Source of the DNA: Hydrogenophaga sp. IBVHS2
Lineage (GTDB): Bacteria; Pseudomonadota; Gammaproteobacteria; Burkholderiales; Burkholderiaceae_C
Length of the DNA: 64,000 nucleotides
Assembly (NCBI RefSeq): GCF_002127215.1
Contig: NZ_NFUT01000002.1
Span: 372,001-436,000 of the forward strand
Reading direction: 5' to 3'
This document shows positions 55,926-64,000 of this stretch, piece after piece (the first letter of the stretch is position 1; each line of letters starts with the position of its first letter). The notes beneath the pieces were generated by a model. That model was not told the DNA's origin. It made no database searches and was given only the letters and a program-made list of their open reading frames with translations. A program made the position numbers and the translations under genes.

Positions 55926-56618
55926 TCATTTCTCCAGGGTGGCTTTGGTGATGGTGACGGTGGTGCGGGGCACATCCGAGCCGAAGGGGCCGGCGGCACC
56001 GGTGGGCAGGTCCTTGATCTTGTTGACGACGTCCATGCCGGCGACCACGCGGCCGAACACGGTGTAGCCGAAGAGCTCGGGTGCATTGAGCAGGTTGGCA
56101 CGCGGCACGTTCTCGTAGGTGCGGCCGCGGTACTCGAACTTGGGCACCGGATCGCCCGGCGGGATGGGCGTGGGGTCGAGGAAGGCGTTGTCCTTGACGT
56201 TGATGAAGAACTGCGCCGTGGCCGACTGCGGGTCGTTGGTGCGCGCCATGGCGATGGTGCCGGTGACGTTGCGCGGGCCGCCCTTGGCCAGCGCTTCCTG
56301 GCCTTCGTGCGGCACCGGCGGGCGCGTGGGCTTCTGCTGCAGCTTGGCGTCAAAGCCGCCGCCCTGGATCATGAAGTTGCTGATGACCCGGTGGAACACG
56401 GTGCCGTCGTAGTGGCCGTCACGCACGTACTGCAGGAAGTTCTCCACCGTGCGCGGGGCCTTGTCGGGGTAGAGCTCCAGCACGATGTCGCCCTGGGTGG
56501 TGGCGAGCTTGACGCGGGGCGCCTTGTCCTGGGCCAGGGCGGGCAGGGACAGGGCGGGCAGCAGCAGGGCGGCCGCCAGGAAGCGGCGGGTGAAATGGAA
56601 GGTGGTCATGGATGGCAT
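55926..56618 (-). CDS. ppiA: periplasmic peptidyl-prolyl isomerase (cyclophilin A)
   Basis: A 230-residue cyclophilin with a signal peptide ([22 protein letters not shown]). Core: [30 protein letters not shown] and [16 protein letters not shown] family-typical insert lies between strands ([18 protein letters not shown]). The start at 56618 overlaps the TPR gene's stop (TGATG); an ATG at 56609 is an alternative. It helps fold periplasmic or outer-membrane proteins. Confidence 0.93.
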   Translation of the reverse strand: MPSMTTFHFTRRFLAAALLLPALSLPALAQDKAPRVKLATTQGDIVLELYPDKAPRTVENFLQYVRDGHYDGTVFHRVISNFMIQGGGFDAKLQQKPTRPPVPHEGQEALAKGGPRNVTGTIAMARTNDPQSATAQFFINVKDNAFLDPTPIPPGDPVPKFEYRGRTYENVPRANLLNAPELFGYTVFGRVVAGMDVVNKIKDLPTGAAGPFGSDVPRTTVTITKATLEK

Positions 56619-57184
56619 CACTTGCGCTGGGTGCCCGCCGCCTTGGGCGGCGTGAAGATGTTGCGGGCCATGGTCAGCTTGGGGCCCACCGTGGTGTTGG
56701 CCGGATCGATCTGCTGCACCCGGGCATACGACTGCGCGGCCAGCTTGGCGTACACGTCGCCCAGGTTCTCGTGCGCGGTGGCGTACGACGGGTTGGTGCG
56801 CACCGCCATCTCCAGCGCCACGCGGGCCTTCTCGAACTGGCCCTGGTTGGCCTGCAGCACCGCCAGGTTGTTGTAGGGCTCGGGGAGTTCGGGGAATTCC
56901 TTGGTGAGGTCGGTGAAGGTGGTCATGGCCTCGGCCACCTTGCCGCTCTCGCTCTGCACCACACCCTTGAGGAACCGCATCTGCACGTCCTTGGGGTTGG
57001 CCGCCAGGTGCTGATCGGCCTTGGCCAGGGCCTCGGTGAACTGGCCGGCGCGCAGCAGGCGGTTGACCTCGGCGTGTTCGGCCTGCTGGGCATGGGCCGC
57101 ACCGGTGGCCAGGAGGCCGGCGGTCAGACAGGCCAGCAGGGCGGAGCGGACGGCGGGGAGGGGGGATTTCGCGAGATGGAGCAT
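56618..57184 (-). CDS. tetratricopeptide-repeat periplasmic protein
   Basis: A 188-residue protein with a signal peptide (MLHLAKSPLPAVRSALLACLTAGLLATGAAHAQ). It has about three TPR units: VNRLLRAGQFTEALAKADQHLAANP, FLKGVVQSESGKVAEAMTTFTDLTKEFP and NNLAVLQANQGQFEKARVALEMAVRTNP. It resembles small TPR proteins encoded before cyclophilins in betaproteobacteria. It probably mediates protein contacts in the periplasm; no enzymatic motif. First gene of its operon, divergent from cysS. Confidence 0.87.
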   Translation of the reverse strand: MLHLAKSPLPAVRSALLACLTAGLLATGAAHAQQAEHAEVNRLLRAGQFTEALAKADQHLAANPKDVQMRFLKGVVQSESGKVAEAMTTFTDLTKEFPELPEPYNNLAVLQANQGQFEKARVALEMAVRTNPSYATAHENLGDVYAKLAAQSYARVQQIDPANTTVGPKLTMARNIFTPPKAAGTQRK

Positions 57185-57267
57185 GGGACCTCGGAAAACG
57201 GTCGACGGCACGAGGGCCTTCGAGGGCTGGAAACCGGCGGCCGGTGCGGGCGCCGGAGGGGGCTGGA

Positions 57268-57273
57268 TATACT
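57268..57273 (+). promoter_or_regulatory. possible -10 element for cysS
   Basis: TATACT in the 150-bp divergent interval between the TPR gene and cysS, 61 nt before the cysS ATG. No clear -35. Confidence 0.35.
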
Positions 57274-57334
57274 GGCGGATTGTATCTGAGGGGTACGCCC
57301 GCACTGCCGTCTGCCGCGCCCCGATCGTCTTCCC

Positions 57335-58717
57335 ATGACCCTGAAAATCCACAACAGCCTGACCCGGCGTCTGGAGCCGTTCGAGCCTCTGGAGCCGGGC
57401 CATGTGCGCATGTACGTGTGCGGCATGACGGTCTACGACCTGTGCCACCTGGGCCATGCCCGCTCCATGCTGGCCTTCGACATCGTGCAGCGCTGGCTCA
57501 AGGCCAGCGGCCTGAAGGTGACCTATGTGCGCAACGTCACCGACATCGACGACAAGATCATCGCCCGCGCCCTCAGGAACGGCGAGACCATCCAGTCGCT
57601 CACCGACCGCATGATCGACGCCCTGCACCAGGACGCCGATGCCCTGGGCATCGAACGCCCCACCTTCGAGCCGCGCGCCACCGACTACGTGCCGCAGATG
57701 CTGGGCATCATCCGCCGCCTCGAAGAGCGTGGCCTGGCCTACCGCAGCGATGGCGGCGACGTGAACTTCGCGGTGCGCAAGTTCCCCGGTTACGGCAAGC
57801 TCTCCGGCAAGTCGCTCGACGAGCTGCGGGCCGGTGAGCGCGTGGCGGTGAACGACGGCAAGGCCGATCCGCTGGACTTCGTGCTGTGGAAGGCCGCCAA
57901 GGCCGACGAGCCCGCTGACGCCAAGTGGGACAGCCCCTACGGCAGCGGCCGCCCGGGCTGGCACATCGAATGCTCGGCCATGAGCTGCGAGATGCTGGGC
58001 GAGAGCTTCGACATCCACGGCGGTGGCGCCGACCTGCAGTTCCCGCACCACGAGAACGAGATCGCCCAGAGCGAGGGCGCCACCGGCGTGCCGCTGGCGC
58101 GCTTCTGGATGCACAACGGATTTGTGCGGGTGGACAACGAGAAGATGTCCAAGAGCCTGGGCAACTTCTTCACCATCCGCGACGTGCTGGCCAGGTTCGA
58201 CGCCGAGACGGTGCGCTTCTTCATGCTGCGCGCCCATTACCGCAGCGCGCTCAACCACAGCGACGCGCACCTCGACGATGCCCGTGCTGCGCTCAAGCGC
58301 CTGTACACCGCGCTGCAGCAGGTGCCGCCTGCGCCGGTCGCCATCGACTGGACCGACCCGCTGGCCGCGCGCTTCAAGGCGGCCATGGACGAGGACTTCA
58401 ACACCCCCGAAGCCCTGGCCGTGCTGTTCGATCTGGCCTCCGAGGTCAACCGCAGCCGCGATGCGCAGCGCGCCGGCCTGCTGCGCGCCCTGGGCGGCGT
58501 GCTGGGCCTGCTGCAGGCCGATCCTTCGGCGTACCTGCAAGGCGGTGGCGCTGCTGCCGCCACCGACGAGGCCGCCATCCTGGCGCAGATCGAGGCCCGC
58601 ACGGCGGCCAAGAAGGCGCGCGACTTCGCCGAGGCCGACCGCATCCGCAACGCCCTGCTGGCCGAGGGCATCGTGCTCAAGGACGGTCCGTCCGGCACCA
58701 CCTGGGAACGCGCCTGA
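57335..58717 (+). CDS. cysS: cysteinyl-tRNA synthetase
   Basis: A 460-residue class Ia synthetase. HIGH motif HLGH at residues 38-41 ([16 protein letters not shown]), zinc ligands including Cys29 and [10 protein letters not shown], and KMSKS at residues 270-274 ([12 protein letters not shown]). The anticodon-binding C-terminus ends [17 protein letters not shown]. Its TGA overlaps the ATG of the glycosylase gene (TGATG), so they are co-translated. Full length compared with E. coli (461). Confidence 0.98.
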   Translation: MTLKIHNSLTRRLEPFEPLEPGHVRMYVCGMTVYDLCHLGHARSMLAFDIVQRWLKASGLKVTYVRNVTDIDDKIIARALRNGETIQSLTDRMIDALHQDADALGIERPTFEPRATDYVPQMLGIIRRLEERGLAYRSDGGDVNFAVRKFPGYGKLSGKSLDELRAGERVAVNDGKADPLDFVLWKAAKADEPADAKWDSPYGSGRPGWHIECSAMSCEMLGESFDIHGGGADLQFPHHENEIAQSEGATGVPLARFWMHNGFVRVDNEKMSKSLGNFFTIRDVLARFDAETVRFFMLRAHYRSALNHSDAHLDDARAALKRLYTALQQVPPAPVAIDWTDPLAARFKAAMDEDFNTPEALAVLFDLASEVNRSRDAQRAGLLRALGGVLGLLQADPSAYLQGGGAAAATDEAAILAQIEARTAAKKARDFAEADRIRNALLAEGIVLKDGPSGTTWERA

Positions 58718-59379
58718 TGTCGCCCTCCGGATCGTCATCCGTCTTGCCCGACGTCGGACCCGAGGCACCCGACTATTGGGTCGAGGCCTGCCGGCATCTC
58801 ATGAAGCGCGACCGCGTCATGAAGAAGCTCATTCCGCAGCACCCCGGCGTGTGCCTGCAGTCGCGTGGCGATGCCTTCGTCACGCTGGCGCGCAGCATCG
58901 TGGGGCAGCAGATCTCGGTCAAGGCCGCGCAGTCGGTGTGGGAGCGCTTCTCGGCGCTCTCGCGCCGCATGACGCCGGCCCAGGTGCTCAAGCTCAAGGT
59001 CGACGACATGCGTGCGGCCGGCCTGTCGGCCCGCAAGGTGGAATACCTGGTCGACCTGGCGCTGCACTTTGCCAATGGCCAGGTGCACGAGAAGCAATGG
59101 GCCGACATGGACGACGAGGCCATCATTGCCGAGCTGGTGGCCATCCGCGGCATCGGTCGCTGGACCGCCGAGATGTTCCTCATCTTCCACCTGATGCGTC
59201 CCAACGTGCTGCCGCTGGACGACATCGGCCTGCAGAACGGCATCAGCCGCTGCTACTTCTCGGGCGAGCCGGTGAGCCGCTCGGAGATCCGCGAGGTGGC
59301 CACGTCGTGGGCACCGTATTGCAGCGTGGCCACTTGGTATATTTGGCGATCGCTGGATCCGGTGCCGGTCAGCTACTGA
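58717..59379 (+). CDS. DNA-3-methyladenine glycosylase II (AlkA-like, HhH-GPD)
   Basis: A 220-residue base-excision glycosylase. The helix-hairpin-helix is [22 protein letters not shown] and the catalytic Asp is Asp169 in [10 protein letters not shown]; the start of the fold is [24 protein letters not shown]. It lacks the N-terminal domain of E. coli AlkA and the C-terminal iron-sulfur cysteines of MutY/Nth. It removes alkylated bases. Overlaps cysS by TGATG and precedes accA, an arrangement seen in many Burkholderiales. Confidence 0.92.
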   Translation: MSPSGSSSVLPDVGPEAPDYWVEACRHLMKRDRVMKKLIPQHPGVCLQSRGDAFVTLARSIVGQQISVKAAQSVWERFSALSRRMTPAQVLKLKVDDMRAAGLSARKVEYLVDLALHFANGQVHEKQWADMDDEAIIAELVAIRGIGRWTAEMFLIFHLMRPNVLPLDDIGLQNGISRCYFSGEPVSRSEIREVATSWAPYCSVATWYIWRSLDPVPVSY

Positions 59380-59413
59380 CCCCCACCCCCCACAGGCAAG
59401 ACAGGAGCCCATC

Positions 59414-60400
59414 TTGGCCAAAAAGAATTTTCTCGACTTCGAGCAGCCCATCGCCGAGCTCGAGAGCAAGATCGAGGAACTGCGCTACGTGCAGACCGAA
59501 TCCGCGGTCGACATCTCCGAAGAGATCGAACAGCTGGCCGGCAAGAGCCTGCAGCTCACCAAGGACATCTACAGCAACCTCACGCCGTGGCAGATCACCA
59601 AGATCGCCCGCCACGCCGACCGACCCTACACGCTGGACTATGTGCGCGACATCTTCACGCACTTCGTGGAGCTGCACGGCGACCGCCACTTTGCCGACGA
59701 CCTGTCCATCGTCGGCGGCATGGCCCGCTTCAATGGCCAGCCCTGCATGGTGATTGGCCACCAGAAGGGCCGTGACACCAAGGAACGCGGCCTGCGCAAC
59801 TTCGGCATGACCAAGCCCGAGGGCTACCGCAAGGCCCTGCGCCTCATGAAGCTGGCCGAGAAGTTCAAGCTGCCGGTCTTCACCTTCGTGGACACGCCCG
59901 GCGCCTACCCCGGCATCGACGCCGAAGAGCGTGGCCAGTCCGAAGCCATCGGCCGCAACATCTTCGAGATGGCCCAGCTCGAAGTCCCCATCATCTCCAC
60001 CATCATCGGCGAGGGCGGCTCCGGTGGCGCCCTGGCTATCTCGGTGGCCGACCAGGTGCTCATGCTGCAGTACTCGGTGTATTCGGTCATCAGCCCCGAG
60101 GGCTGCGCCTCCATCCTCTGGAAGACCAGCGAGCGCGCCAGCGACGCGGCCGAGGCCCTGGGCATCACCGCCCACCGCCTCAAGGCCCTGGGCCTGGTGG
60201 ACAAGATCGTCAACGAACCGGTGGGCGGCGCCCACCGCGACCACAAGCAGATGTCGGCCTTCCTCAAGCGCGCCCTGACCGACGCCTGGCGTCAGGTCTC
60301 GGACCTGAAGGTCAAGGAACTGCTGGAGCGCCGCCACGCCCGCCTGGACGGTTATGGCCGCTTCACCGACACCAAGGCCGAAGCCCGCGAGCGCCGCTGA
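59414..60400 (+). CDS. accA: acetyl-CoA carboxylase carboxyltransferase alpha subunit
   Basis: A 328-residue alpha subunit that forms the biotin-dependent carboxyltransferase with AccD, making malonyl-CoA. Motifs: [22 protein letters not shown] N-terminus (here [18 protein letters not shown]), HRPYTLDY-like [36 protein letters not shown] and [11 protein letters not shown]. The TTG start at 59414 is supported by AGGAG 7 nt upstream. tilS begins inside its 3' end. Confidence 0.97.
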   Translation: MAKKNFLDFEQPIAELESKIEELRYVQTESAVDISEEIEQLAGKSLQLTKDIYSNLTPWQITKIARHADRPYTLDYVRDIFTHFVELHGDRHFADDLSIVGGMARFNGQPCMVIGHQKGRDTKERGLRNFGMTKPEGYRKALRLMKLAEKFKLPVFTFVDTPGAYPGIDAEERGQSEAIGRNIFEMAQLEVPIISTIIGEGGSGGALAISVADQVLMLQYSVYSVISPEGCASILWKTSERASDAAEALGITAHRLKALGLVDKIVNEPVGGAHRDHKQMSAFLKRALTDAWRQVSDLKVKELLERRHARLDGYGRFTDTKAEARERR

Positions 60401-61361
60401 GTCCGCCGCCGGCCAGGCCCTGGCCGGCTGGTGGCAACGCCACGGCCACACCCTGCCGTCCGGCCCGCTGGCCGTGGCCTTCAGCGGCGGGGCCGATTCC
60501 ACCGCCTTGCTGCATGCCGCCGTGGCCCTGGGCCATCGGCCGGTGGTGGCGCTGCATGTGCACCACGGCCTGCAGTCTGCGGCCGACGGCTTTGCGGCCC
60601 ATGCCGAACACACCGCGCAAGCCCTGAGCGTGCCCCTGCGCATCGCTCGGGTGGACGCCCGCCCCGAGCCCGGCCAGAGCCCCGAAGACGCAGCCCGCCA
60701 GTGGCGCTACCAGGCCCTGGCGCAACTGGCCTCAGAGGCGCCCGCCGCGGCGGTGGTGCTGCTGGGCCAGCACGCCGACGACCAGGCCGAGACCGTGCTG
60801 CTGGCCCTGAGCCGAGGGGCCGGCCTGCCCGGGCTGGCCGCCATGCCGGAGCGCTTCGAGCGCCACGGCACGGGCTTTGGCCGGCCCTTGCTGGCCGTGC
60901 CCGGCGAGGTGCTGCGGCAAGACCTGCGGGACGCCGGCCACGCCTGGATCGACGACCCCACCAACACCGACCCGCGCTACACCCGCAACCGCATCCGCCA
61001 CCAGCTGCTGCCGGCCTGGCGCGGCGCATTGGGCGATGCCGTGCCCGCGCTGGCCCGCACCGCCCGCCACGCGGCCCAGGCCCAGCGCCTGCTCGACGAA
61101 CTGGCCGCACTCGATGCGCAGCAAGTCGGCCTGCCGCCGGCCATTGCCGCGCTGCAGACCTTGAGCGTCGACCGCCAGGCCAACCTCATCCGCCACTGGT
61201 TGCGCCAGTGCCATGGCGTGGCCCCCAGCGCCGCGCAACTCGACGCGCTGCTGCCCCAGGTGGCCGCCTGCACCACGCGCGGCCACCGCATCGAGCTGCG
61301 CGTGGCCGCCGGGTTTGTGGTGCGCCAGGGCGGGGCGCTGCACTACACCCCCTCGGTATAA
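60354..61361 (+). CDS. tilS: tRNA(Ile) lysidine synthetase
   Basis: A 335-residue PP-loop enzyme that changes the wobble C of tRNA-Ile(CAU) to lysidine. The ATP-binding loop is [24 protein letters not shown] and [20 protein letters not shown] are family hallmarks, and [22 protein letters not shown] follows. The only in-frame ATG before the core is at 60354, giving a 47-bp overlap with accA; no later ATG, GTG or TTG precedes the core. Shorter than E. coli TilS, lacking part of the C-terminal domain. Confidence 0.93.
   Translation: MAASPTPRPKPASAAESAAGQALAGWWQRHGHTLPSGPLAVAFSGGADSTALLHAAVALGHRPVVALHVHHGLQSAADGFAAHAEHTAQALSVPLRIARVDARPEPGQSPEDAARQWRYQALAQLASEAPAAAVVLLGQHADDQAETVLLALSRGAGLPGLAAMPERFERHGTGFGRPLLAVPGEVLRQDLRDAGHAWIDDPTNTDPRYTRNRIRHQLLPAWRGALGDAVPALARTARHAAQAQRLLDELAALDAQQVGLPPAIAALQTLSVDRQANLIRHWLRQCHGVAPSAAQLDALLPQVAACTTRGHRIELRVAAGFVVRQGGALHYTPSV
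61356..61361 (+). promoter_or_regulatory. -10 element for lysC overlapping the tilS stop codon
   Basis: TATAAT, a perfect -10 hexamer, whose TAA is the tilS stop. It is 69 nt before the lysC ATG. No matching -35 at the expected distance. Confidence 0.45.
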
Positions 61362-61429
61362 TCCCGAGGTTTTGCCTGCCGGCGCCACGCCGCGCGGGCC
61401 CGTTTGTTCCTCTCTGCACAGACATCCCG

Positions 61430-62710
61430 ATGGCCTTGATCGTTCACAAGTACGGCGGCACCTCCATGGGTTCCACCGAGCGCATCCGCAACGTCGCCCG
61501 CCGTGTCGCCAAGTGGCACAAGGCCGGTCACCAGATGGTGGTGGTGCCCAGCGCCATGAGCGGCGAGACCAACCGCCTGCTGGCCCTGGCCAAGGAGGTC
61601 GCCCCCGAGAAGCCGGGCCGCGCCTACGGCCGTGAACTCGACATGCTGGCCTCCACCGGCGAGCAGGCGTCTTCGGCACTGCTGGCCATCGCGCTGCAGG
61701 CCGAAGGCCTGGAAGCCGTGAGCTACGCCGGCTGGCAGGTGCCCATCAAGACCAACGACGCCTACACCAAGGCCCGCATCGAGAGCATCGACGACGCGCG
61801 CGTGCGCGCCGACCTGGCCGCCGGCAAGGTGGTCATCGTCACCGGCTTCCAGGGCGTGGACCCCGAGGGCAACATCACCACCCTGGGCCGTGGCGGCAGC
61901 GACACCTCGGCCGTGGCCGTGGCCGCCGCCCTCAAGGCCGCCGAGTGCCTGATCTACACCGACGTGGACGGCGTCTACACCACCGACCCGCGCGTGGTGC
62001 CCGAAGCCCGGCGCCTGAACCGCGTGAGCTTTGAAGAGATGCTGGAGATGGCCAGCATGGGCTCCAAGGTGCTGCAGATCCGTTCGGTGGAATTTGCCGG
62101 CAAGTACCGCGTGCCGCTGCGCGTGCTCTCCAGCTTCACCCCCTGGGACATCGACCTGACCGAAGAAGCCGCCTCCGGCACCCTGATCACTTTTGAGGAA
62201 GAAGAAACCATGGAACAAGCCGTCGTTTCCGGCATTGCCTTCAACCGCGACGAAGCCAAGATTTCGGTGCTCGGCGTGCCCGACACCCCCGGCATTGCCG
62301 CCCAGATCCTGGGCGCCGTGGCCGATGCCAACATCGAGGTCGATGTGATCATCCAGAACGTGAGCAAGGACGGCAAGACCGACTTCAGCTTCACCGTTCA
62401 CCGCAACGATTTCCAGAAGGCCATGGACCTGCTCAAGAGCAAGGTGGCTCCGGCCATGGGCGCCACCGAAGTGCTGGGCGACGCCCGCATCTGCAAGGTC
62501 AGCATCGTGGGCATCGGCATGCGCAGCCACGTGGGCGTGGCCAGCCGCATGTTCCGCTGCCTGAGCACCGAAGGCATCAACATCCAGATGATCTCCACCT
62601 CCGAGATCAAGACCTCGGTGGTCATCGACGAGAAGTACATGGAACTGGCCGTGCGCGCCCTGCACCGCGAGTTCGATCTGGACCAGACCGCCGACACCAT
62701 CGGCCGCTGA
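61430..62710 (+). CDS. lysC: aspartate kinase
   Basis: A 426-residue monofunctional aspartokinase, first step of lysine/threonine/methionine and diaminopimelate synthesis. The kinase domain begins VHKYGGTSMGSTERI, then FQGVDPEGNITTLGRGGSDTSAVAVAAAL and YTDVDGVYTTDPRVVPEARRL. Two C-terminal ACT domains (from about residue 265; VLGVPDTPGIAAQILGAVADANIEVDVIIQN) mediate feedback inhibition. ATG at 61430. tRNA-Ser follows 46 nt later. Confidence 0.98.
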   Translation: MALIVHKYGGTSMGSTERIRNVARRVAKWHKAGHQMVVVPSAMSGETNRLLALAKEVAPEKPGRAYGRELDMLASTGEQASSALLAIALQAEGLEAVSYAGWQVPIKTNDAYTKARIESIDDARVRADLAAGKVVIVTGFQGVDPEGNITTLGRGGSDTSAVAVAAALKAAECLIYTDVDGVYTTDPRVVPEARRLNRVSFEEMLEMASMGSKVLQIRSVEFAGKYRVPLRVLSSFTPWDIDLTEEAASGTLITFEEEETMEQAVVSGIAFNRDEAKISVLGVPDTPGIAAQILGAVADANIEVDVIIQNVSKDGKTDFSFTVHRNDFQKAMDLLKSKVAPAMGATEVLGDARICKVSIVGIGMRSHVGVASRMFRCLSTEGINIQMISTSEIKTSVVIDEKYMELAVRALHREFDLDQTADTIGR

Positions 62711-62756
62711 GAGCGCCCGGCCCCGCTGCCGAATTGAGGCATAATGCGGGGCTTCC

Positions 62757-62849
62757 GGAGTGATGACCGAGTGGCCGAAGGTGCTCCCCTGCTAAGGGAG
62801 TATGGGGTGTAGAGCCTCATCGAGGGTTCGAATCCCTCTCACTCCGCCA
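62757..62849 (+). tRNA. tRNA-Ser (anticodon GCT)
   Basis: 93 nt with encoded CCA. Acceptor stem GGAGTGA/TCACTCC, anticodon stem CTCCC/GGGAG with loop CTGCTAA, anticodon GCT at 62791-62793. It has a long variable arm (around TATGGGGTGTAGAGCCTCATC), diagnostic of class II serine tRNA. T arm GAGGGTTCGAATCCCTC. Confidence 0.97.
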
Positions 62850-62854
62850 CATTG

Positions 62855-62886
62855 AAAAAGCCCTGCAGTTCGCTGCAGGGCTTTTT
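62855..62886. terminator. bidirectional intrinsic terminator after tRNA-Ser
   Basis: AAAAAGCCCTGCAG, TTCG loop, CTGCAGGGCTTTTTT: an 8-bp GC-rich stem extended by A-T pairs, with A and T runs on each side. It serves tRNA-Ser on the plus strand and the AraC-type gene on the minus strand. Confidence 0.93.
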
Positions 62887-62901
62887 TGTTGCCCGTCCCG
62901 C

Positions 62902-63912
62902 TCAGCACACCGCCTCGTGCTGGCGCGTCTGCGACGGCGTCTCGCCGAACAGCGCCTTGTACTCCTGCGAGAAGTGGCCCATGTGCCAGAAGCCCCAGCG
63001 GGCGGCGATGTCGGCGATGGTGGTGTGGGGGGTGGCGTCGCAGAGTTCGCGGCGCACGGCGTTCAGGCGCACGGTGCGCAGGTAGTGGGCGGGGCTCATG
63101 CCCAGCACGTCCTGAAAGCAGTTCTGCAGGGTGCGGCGGGTCACGTGCAGCTGCACGCACAGCTGCTCCACGCGGGGCGGCTGGTCGGGGTGGGCCATGA
63201 CGAGTTCGCGGGCGCGGTCGACGATGTCCTGCCGGCGGCGCAGGGCGGGCGGGGCGGCGTCGCACACGGCGTCGGGCGCCAGGGTGTCGGCCAGCACGGT
63301 GAGCAGGGTGTCGCGCAGGGCCTGTCGGCTGGCGTCGAAGCGCAGCACGCCGGGCTCGGCCTGGAGCGATCGCAGCACCTCGCGCAGCATGCCCACCAGC
63401 CGCAGGCGCTGCAGCACGGTCAGCGGCTGCACGCTGGGGGCGAGGTGGGCGGCCTGGGGCCAGTCGCGGTGGTGCACCTGCTGCAGGTGGGTGATGACGC
63501 GGTCGCGGTGCAGCACCACGCCGTACAGGCCGCAGCCGGCGGGCACCTGCAGGTCGAAGGGGTGGCCGTTGCTGGCCAGCATGAGCTGCTGCCCGTCCAC
63601 CGGGCGGCCCATGAAGCGCAGGCCCTCGGGCGCCTCGGGCACGGCCAGGCCGAGCCACACGCCGCCGTCCCAGGGGCGGCAGTGCTGGCTGGTGGCGCAG
63701 CTGGCTTCTTCCTCGAACACCTGGATGTCGGCGTCCATCAGCTCGCGCACCTGGCCACTGAACAGGCCGTGTGAGGTCTGTTCGTAGCGCTGTTCCCACG
63801 ATGCCAGGTTGTCCGCGTGCACATGCACCTCGCGGGAGCGCTTGATGCGGTACTGGGCGCTGCCGTCGTCGGTGTCGGCAGGCGGGTGCACCAGGTTGGG
63901 CGTATGGGGCAT
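62902..63912 (-). CDS. AraC-family transcriptional regulator
   Basis: A 336-residue regulator with a C-terminal double helix-turn-helix (about residues 235-335: PPRVEQLCVQLHVTRRTLQNCFQDVLGMSPAHYLRTVRLNAVRREL, then IADIAARWGFWHMGHFSQEYKALFGETPSQ). The N-terminal part (about 35-180) is a probable sensing domain with no recognised ligand motif. ATG at 63912; an earlier in-frame start exists but lies before the homology. Its target genes are probably upstream, beyond the window edge. A sigma54-like element precedes it. Confidence 0.9.
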   Translation of the reverse strand: MPHTPNLVHPPADTDDGSAQYRIKRSREVHVHADNLASWEQRYEQTSHGLFSGQVRELMDADIQVFEEEASCATSQHCRPWDGGVWLGLAVPEAPEGLRFMGRPVDGQQLMLASNGHPFDLQVPAGCGLYGVVLHRDRVITHLQQVHHRDWPQAAHLAPSVQPLTVLQRLRLVGMLREVLRSLQAEPGVLRFDASRQALRDTLLTVLADTLAPDAVCDAAPPALRRRQDIVDRARELVMAHPDQPPRVEQLCVQLHVTRRTLQNCFQDVLGMSPAHYLRTVRLNAVRRELCDATPHTTIADIAARWGFWHMGHFSQEYKALFGETPSQTRQHEAVC

Positions 63913-63957
63913 GGAAATGGGGTGGTTCCGGCGGCAGGCCGCGGGTGAGGGCAGAAG

Positions 63958-63974
63958 TATCAAGTTCCGTGCCA
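63958..63974 (-). promoter_or_regulatory. sigma54-like -24/-12 element upstream of the AraC gene
   Basis: On the minus strand TGGCACG-GAAC-TTGATA. The -24 part matches TGGCACG exactly and the 4-nt spacing is right, but the invariant -12 GC is GA here. It is 46 nt upstream of the ATG. Confidence 0.35.
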
Positions 63975-64000
63975 GAAGCCCGCCCTACGGAAAACCCGGG

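Overview
This 64 kb window is ordinary-looking chromosome from a high-GC (roughly 65-70 %) betaproteobacterium. Gene content and order point to Burkholderiales, most likely Comamonadaceae. The signs are glyA-nrdR-ribD next to a minor-pilin operon, ribE-ribB-ribH-nusB leading into ybgC-tolQRA, Bug-type solute-binding proteins, scoAB beside a PAS-LuxR regulator, and many 4-bp ATGA/GTGA start-stop overlaps. I see no prophage, transposase, CRISPR array, rRNA or replication origin. The assignment rests on protein and synteny recognition only.

Layout. 1-9.2 kb is metabolic and regulatory: a truncated SDR dehydrogenase, a DMT exporter, thioesterase, transglutaminase-like protein, two AhpD/CMD-fold proteins, a Bug binding protein next to a hybrid histidine kinase and a LuxR response regulator, then a PAS-LuxR regulator divergent from the CoA-transferase genes scoAB across a perfect 10-bp inverted repeat. 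9.2-22 kb has a yybP-ykoY (Mn2+) riboswitch before a GDT1-family Mn exporter, a tiny Cys-rich protein, tRNA-Gly(CCC), a YegD-like Hsp70, gabD-ggt, alaS, an RNA-modification cluster (pseudouridine synthase, trmB, gluQRS), a flavin oxidoreductase and a LysR regulator. 22-29 kb holds two pirins, a flavodoxin-like protein, a DUF599 protein and dnaE.

29-35.5 kb (minus strand) is one long set of tightly spaced genes: ribE-ribB-ribH-nusB-aminotransferase-ybgC-tolQ-tolR-tolA. 35.6-42.6 kb (minus) is a complete minor-pilin operon, fimT-fimT-pilV-pilW-pilX-pilY1-pilE, lying between ribE and ribD. 42.7-46.6 kb has ribD, nrdR, glyA with a ZTP (pfl) riboswitch leader, and a lytic transglycosylase. The longest non-coding stretch (46,650-47,342) carries a sigma70 promoter for the transglycosylase and, on the other strand, a strong candidate for an unannotated small RNA of about 180 nt with its own promoter and terminator.

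47.3-64 kb: a giant DUF748/AsmA-like envelope protein, a DUF349 protein with an Arg/Gly/Asp-rich disordered insert, then on the minus strand TPR-ppiA-ppiB-lpxH-mtfA. On the plus strand follow cysS-alkA-accA-tilS-lysC, tRNA-Ser(GCT) with a classic terminator, and finally an AraC-type regulator preceded by a sigma54-like element.

How they work together: most of the window is housekeeping (translation, riboflavin, cell envelope, replication) with several small-molecule-controlled nodes: Mn2+ (riboswitch to exporter), ZTP/folate status (riboswitch to glyA), and carboxylate or ketone-body use (Bug plus two-component system, scoAB plus PAS-LuxR). The most novel items I can support are the candidate sRNA at about 47,106-47,287, the riboflavin enzyme whose GTP cyclohydrolase half has lost its zinc cysteines, and the operator and leader structures listed under findings. 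I did not find a clear new defence or mobile system.
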